Below are positions 35,121 through 35,241 of a DNA stretch of 35,241 bases, piece by piece. The number at the start of each line of letters is the position of its first letter. Position 1 is the first letter of the stretch. The notes under the pieces are model-generated. The model searched no databases. It was not told the DNA's origin and saw only the letters and a list, made by a program, of their open reading frames with translations. Origin of the DNA: Pseudomonas sp. (GTDB lineage: Bacteria > Pseudomonadota > Gammaproteobacteria > Pseudomonadales > Pseudomonadaceae); the NCBI RefSeq assembly GCF_028293835.1, contig NZ_JAQGNX010000017.1, positions 1-35,241 on the forward strand, written 5' to 3'. A program made the position numbers and the translations under genes.

Positions 35121-35156
35121 AAACAAAACCCCTGAACGCGTAAGCGATCAGGGGTT
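35121..35156 (-). terminator. Terminator of the rRNA operon
   Basis: On the minus strand AACCCCTGA pairs with TCAGGGGTT around a 12-base loop and is followed by TTGTTT. It lies directly after the 5S rRNA 3' end, as expected for an rrn operon terminator. Confidence 0.85.
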
Positions 35157-35168
35157 CTGGAAGTTAAT

Positions 35169-35241
35169 CTTGACGATGACCTACTCTCACATGGGGAAAC
35201 CCCACACTACCATCGGCGATGCATCGTTTCACTACTGAGTT
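35169..35241 (-). rRNA. rrf: 5S ribosomal RNA, 3' part (cut by the window edge)
   Basis: Read on the minus strand, the segment contains GTGAAACGATGCATCGCCGA, then GATGGTAGTGTGGGGTTTCC and CCATGTGAGAGTAGGTCATC, the 3' two-thirds of Pseudomonas 5S rRNA. The 3' end is placed near 35169 and may be off by a few bases. The 5' end, and presumably the 23S and 16S genes, lie beyond 35241. Confidence 0.92.

Overview
The window looks like chromosomal DNA of a Pseudomonas of the fluorescens type. The reasons are moderate-to-high GC, UvrB and housekeeping proteins of Pseudomonas character, REP/REPIN palindromes with the GTAGGAGCC head, several Pseudomonas-typical small families (DUF2790, DUF2388, DUF3313), and the 3' end of a 5S rRNA of Pseudomonas type at the right edge. 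No phage, insertion sequence, CRISPR array or tRNA was seen.

Layout. Positions 57-3595 hold uvrB (minus) and a divergent aromatic amino acid aminotransferase (plus). Positions 3746-14360 hold the most interesting unit. It has a 2-oxoglutarate/Fe(II) oxygenase on the minus strand and a nine-gene plus-strand series: histidine ammonia-lyase, FMN 2-hydroxyacid dehydrogenase, FAD/GlcD-type 2-hydroxyacid dehydrogenase, a complete polar-amino-acid-type ABC importer, a HisC-like aminotransferase and a HutC/GntR-type regulator. Three copies of an operator-like site (perfect form CCTGTATATACAGG) lie upstream of the oxygenase, the ammonia-lyase and the binding protein. One of them fills the 17-bp spacer of a promoter. 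The simplest reading is a self-regulated route for taking up imidazolelactate (or a close 2-hydroxy acid), oxidising both stereoisomers to imidazolepyruvate, transaminating to histidine and deaminating to urocanate for the Hut pathway elsewhere. The substrate is inferred, not shown.

Positions 14464-17280 hold small genes: an acidic protein, a class 3 lipase homologue whose nucleophile serine is replaced by glycine, a coupled pair of very small ORFs, a DUF2790 exported protein and a thioredoxin-like protein. Positions 17652-22451 are an HxlR regulator with a complete EmrA/EmrB/outer-membrane-factor efflux operon. Positions 22459-23807 (minus) are slipin plus an NfeD protein lacking its protease domain. 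Positions 24006-27913 are a PaoABC-type periplasmic molybdenum aldehyde oxidoreductase.

Positions 27977-34935 are a zone of broken genes. DUF2388, DUF3313, FadL, a long secreted Trp/Gly/Tyr-rich protein, a Gly/Ser-repeat protein and a DUF2092 protein all carry frameshifts explained by small deletions, and FadL is also truncated. Only one DUF3313 lipoprotein there is intact. Either this is a decaying locus or a local indel-error patch. The window ends in the terminator and 3' part of a 5S rRNA on the minus strand.
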